This document shows, one piece after another, positions 6,347 through 6,594 of a stretch of DNA of 6,594 nt (position 1 is the stretch's first letter; each line of letters opens with the position of its first letter). Source of the stretch: Pseudothermotoga sp. (GTDB lineage: Bacteria; Thermotogota; Thermotogae; Thermotogales; DSM-5069); assembly GCA_028276125.1 (NCBI GenBank), contig JAPYWY010000090.1:1-6594 (forward strand). Reading direction: 5' to 3'. Below the pieces are notes generated by a model. That model saw only the letters and a list, made by a program, of their open reading frames with translations, was not told where the DNA came from and did no database searches. The position numbers and the translations under genes were made by a program.

Positions 6347-6350
6347 GGGT

Positions 6351-6594
6351 ATGCGAATCGACAGATACCTGAAGCAGACGGGGTTAATCAAACGAAGAAC
6401 TGTTGCACAGCGTATGATAGAGAGTGGAAAGGTTTTGGTCAATGGAAGGGTTGTTAAATCTTCTTACGAAGTGAAAATAAAAGACACCATAAAGATCATC
6501 TTTCCTTTCCGCGAGATCGAAGCGATCGTCGAAGAAAACGAGGTCAAAATCGTTCATCAAACAAAAGAAGATGGACCAGGTTCTAACAGTCCAC
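6351..6594 (+). CDS. rqcP: S4-domain RNA-binding protein, RqcP (YabO)/Hsp15 family, 3' end missing
   Basis: The window holds 81 codons with no stop, so the gene is cut by the right edge, probably near its end since family members are about 80-90 residues. The N-terminus MRIDRYLKQTGLIKRR, followed by the S4 core (AQRMIESGKVLVNGRVVKSS, then YEVKIKDTIKII), closely follows Bacillus RqcP (MRLDKFLKVSRLIKRR). This includes Arg2, Asp4 and Arg15/Arg16, which I recall as tRNA/rRNA-contacting residues in that protein. RqcP works with RqcH on obstructed 50S subunits to add C-terminal alanine tails; the related Hsp15 binds free 50S-peptidyl-tRNA complexes after heat shock. It is transcribed away from the pilus operon and no functional link to it is evident. 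The S4 family is secure; RqcP over Hsp15 is a sequence-based judgement from memory. Confidence 0.85.
   Translation, partial: MRIDRYLKQTGLIKRRTVAQRMIESGKVLVNGRVVKSSYEVKIKDTIKIIFPFREIEAIVEENEVKIVHQTKEDGPGSNSP

Noticed and set aside
6301..6356. -35 boxes for the divergent promoters
   Set aside because: Hexamers at 16-18 bases from each TATACT (for example CCGTTT on plus and GCATAC on minus) do not resemble TTGACA, so none is annotated.

Overview
The window carries a tightly packed minus-strand operon for a type IV pilus / type II secretion-like machine, about 6.3 kb of 6.6 kb, and the start of one divergent plus-strand gene. The organism is most likely a member of the Thermotogota, perhaps Pseudothermotoga-like. 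This rests on gene content, strong GGAGGTGA-type ribosome binding sites, frequent GTG/TTG starts, overlapping genes, moderate GC and a very long secretin. It is an inference, as no marker gene settles it.

Read in the direction of transcription (right to left), the operon is: a PilC/GspF inner-membrane platform protein (5110-6303); a small membrane-anchored protein with a degraded pilin-like N-terminus (4700-5110); a PilM-like actin-fold protein (3715-4695); PilN (3168-3752); PilO (2702-3166); a short membrane-anchored protein in the pilP position (2241-2705); and a very large PilQ/GspD-family secretin. The secretin starts at 2229 and runs off the left edge after 743 codons. This is the classical pilM-N-O-P-Q order with pilC and a pilin-like gene in front. 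Every junction either overlaps or is only a few bases long, so the genes are probably co-transcribed and translationally coupled. The PilB/PilT motor ATPases, the prepilin peptidase and a major pilin are not in the window.

The proteins should form one envelope-spanning complex. PilC is the platform. PilM sits in the cytoplasm and binds the N-terminal tail of PilN. PilN and PilO form a membrane-anchored alignment pair. The PilP-like protein bridges to the secretin ring, whose long chain of periplasmic domains leads toward the outer membrane. Several parts are unusual. The secretin has an AMIN-like and an N0-like domain followed by at least eight N1-like repeats before any barrel. PilM has lost its nucleotide-binding signatures. 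The PilP-position protein is not a lipoprotein. The pilin-like protein lacks a normal leader.

On the right, a 47-base gap separates the operon from a divergent plus-strand S4-domain gene of the RqcP/Hsp15 type (6351 to beyond the window end), probably a ribosome quality-control factor. The gap holds a self-complementary AGTATACT that gives a TATACT -10 element on each strand. No RNA genes, mobile elements, CRISPR arrays or convincing terminators were seen.
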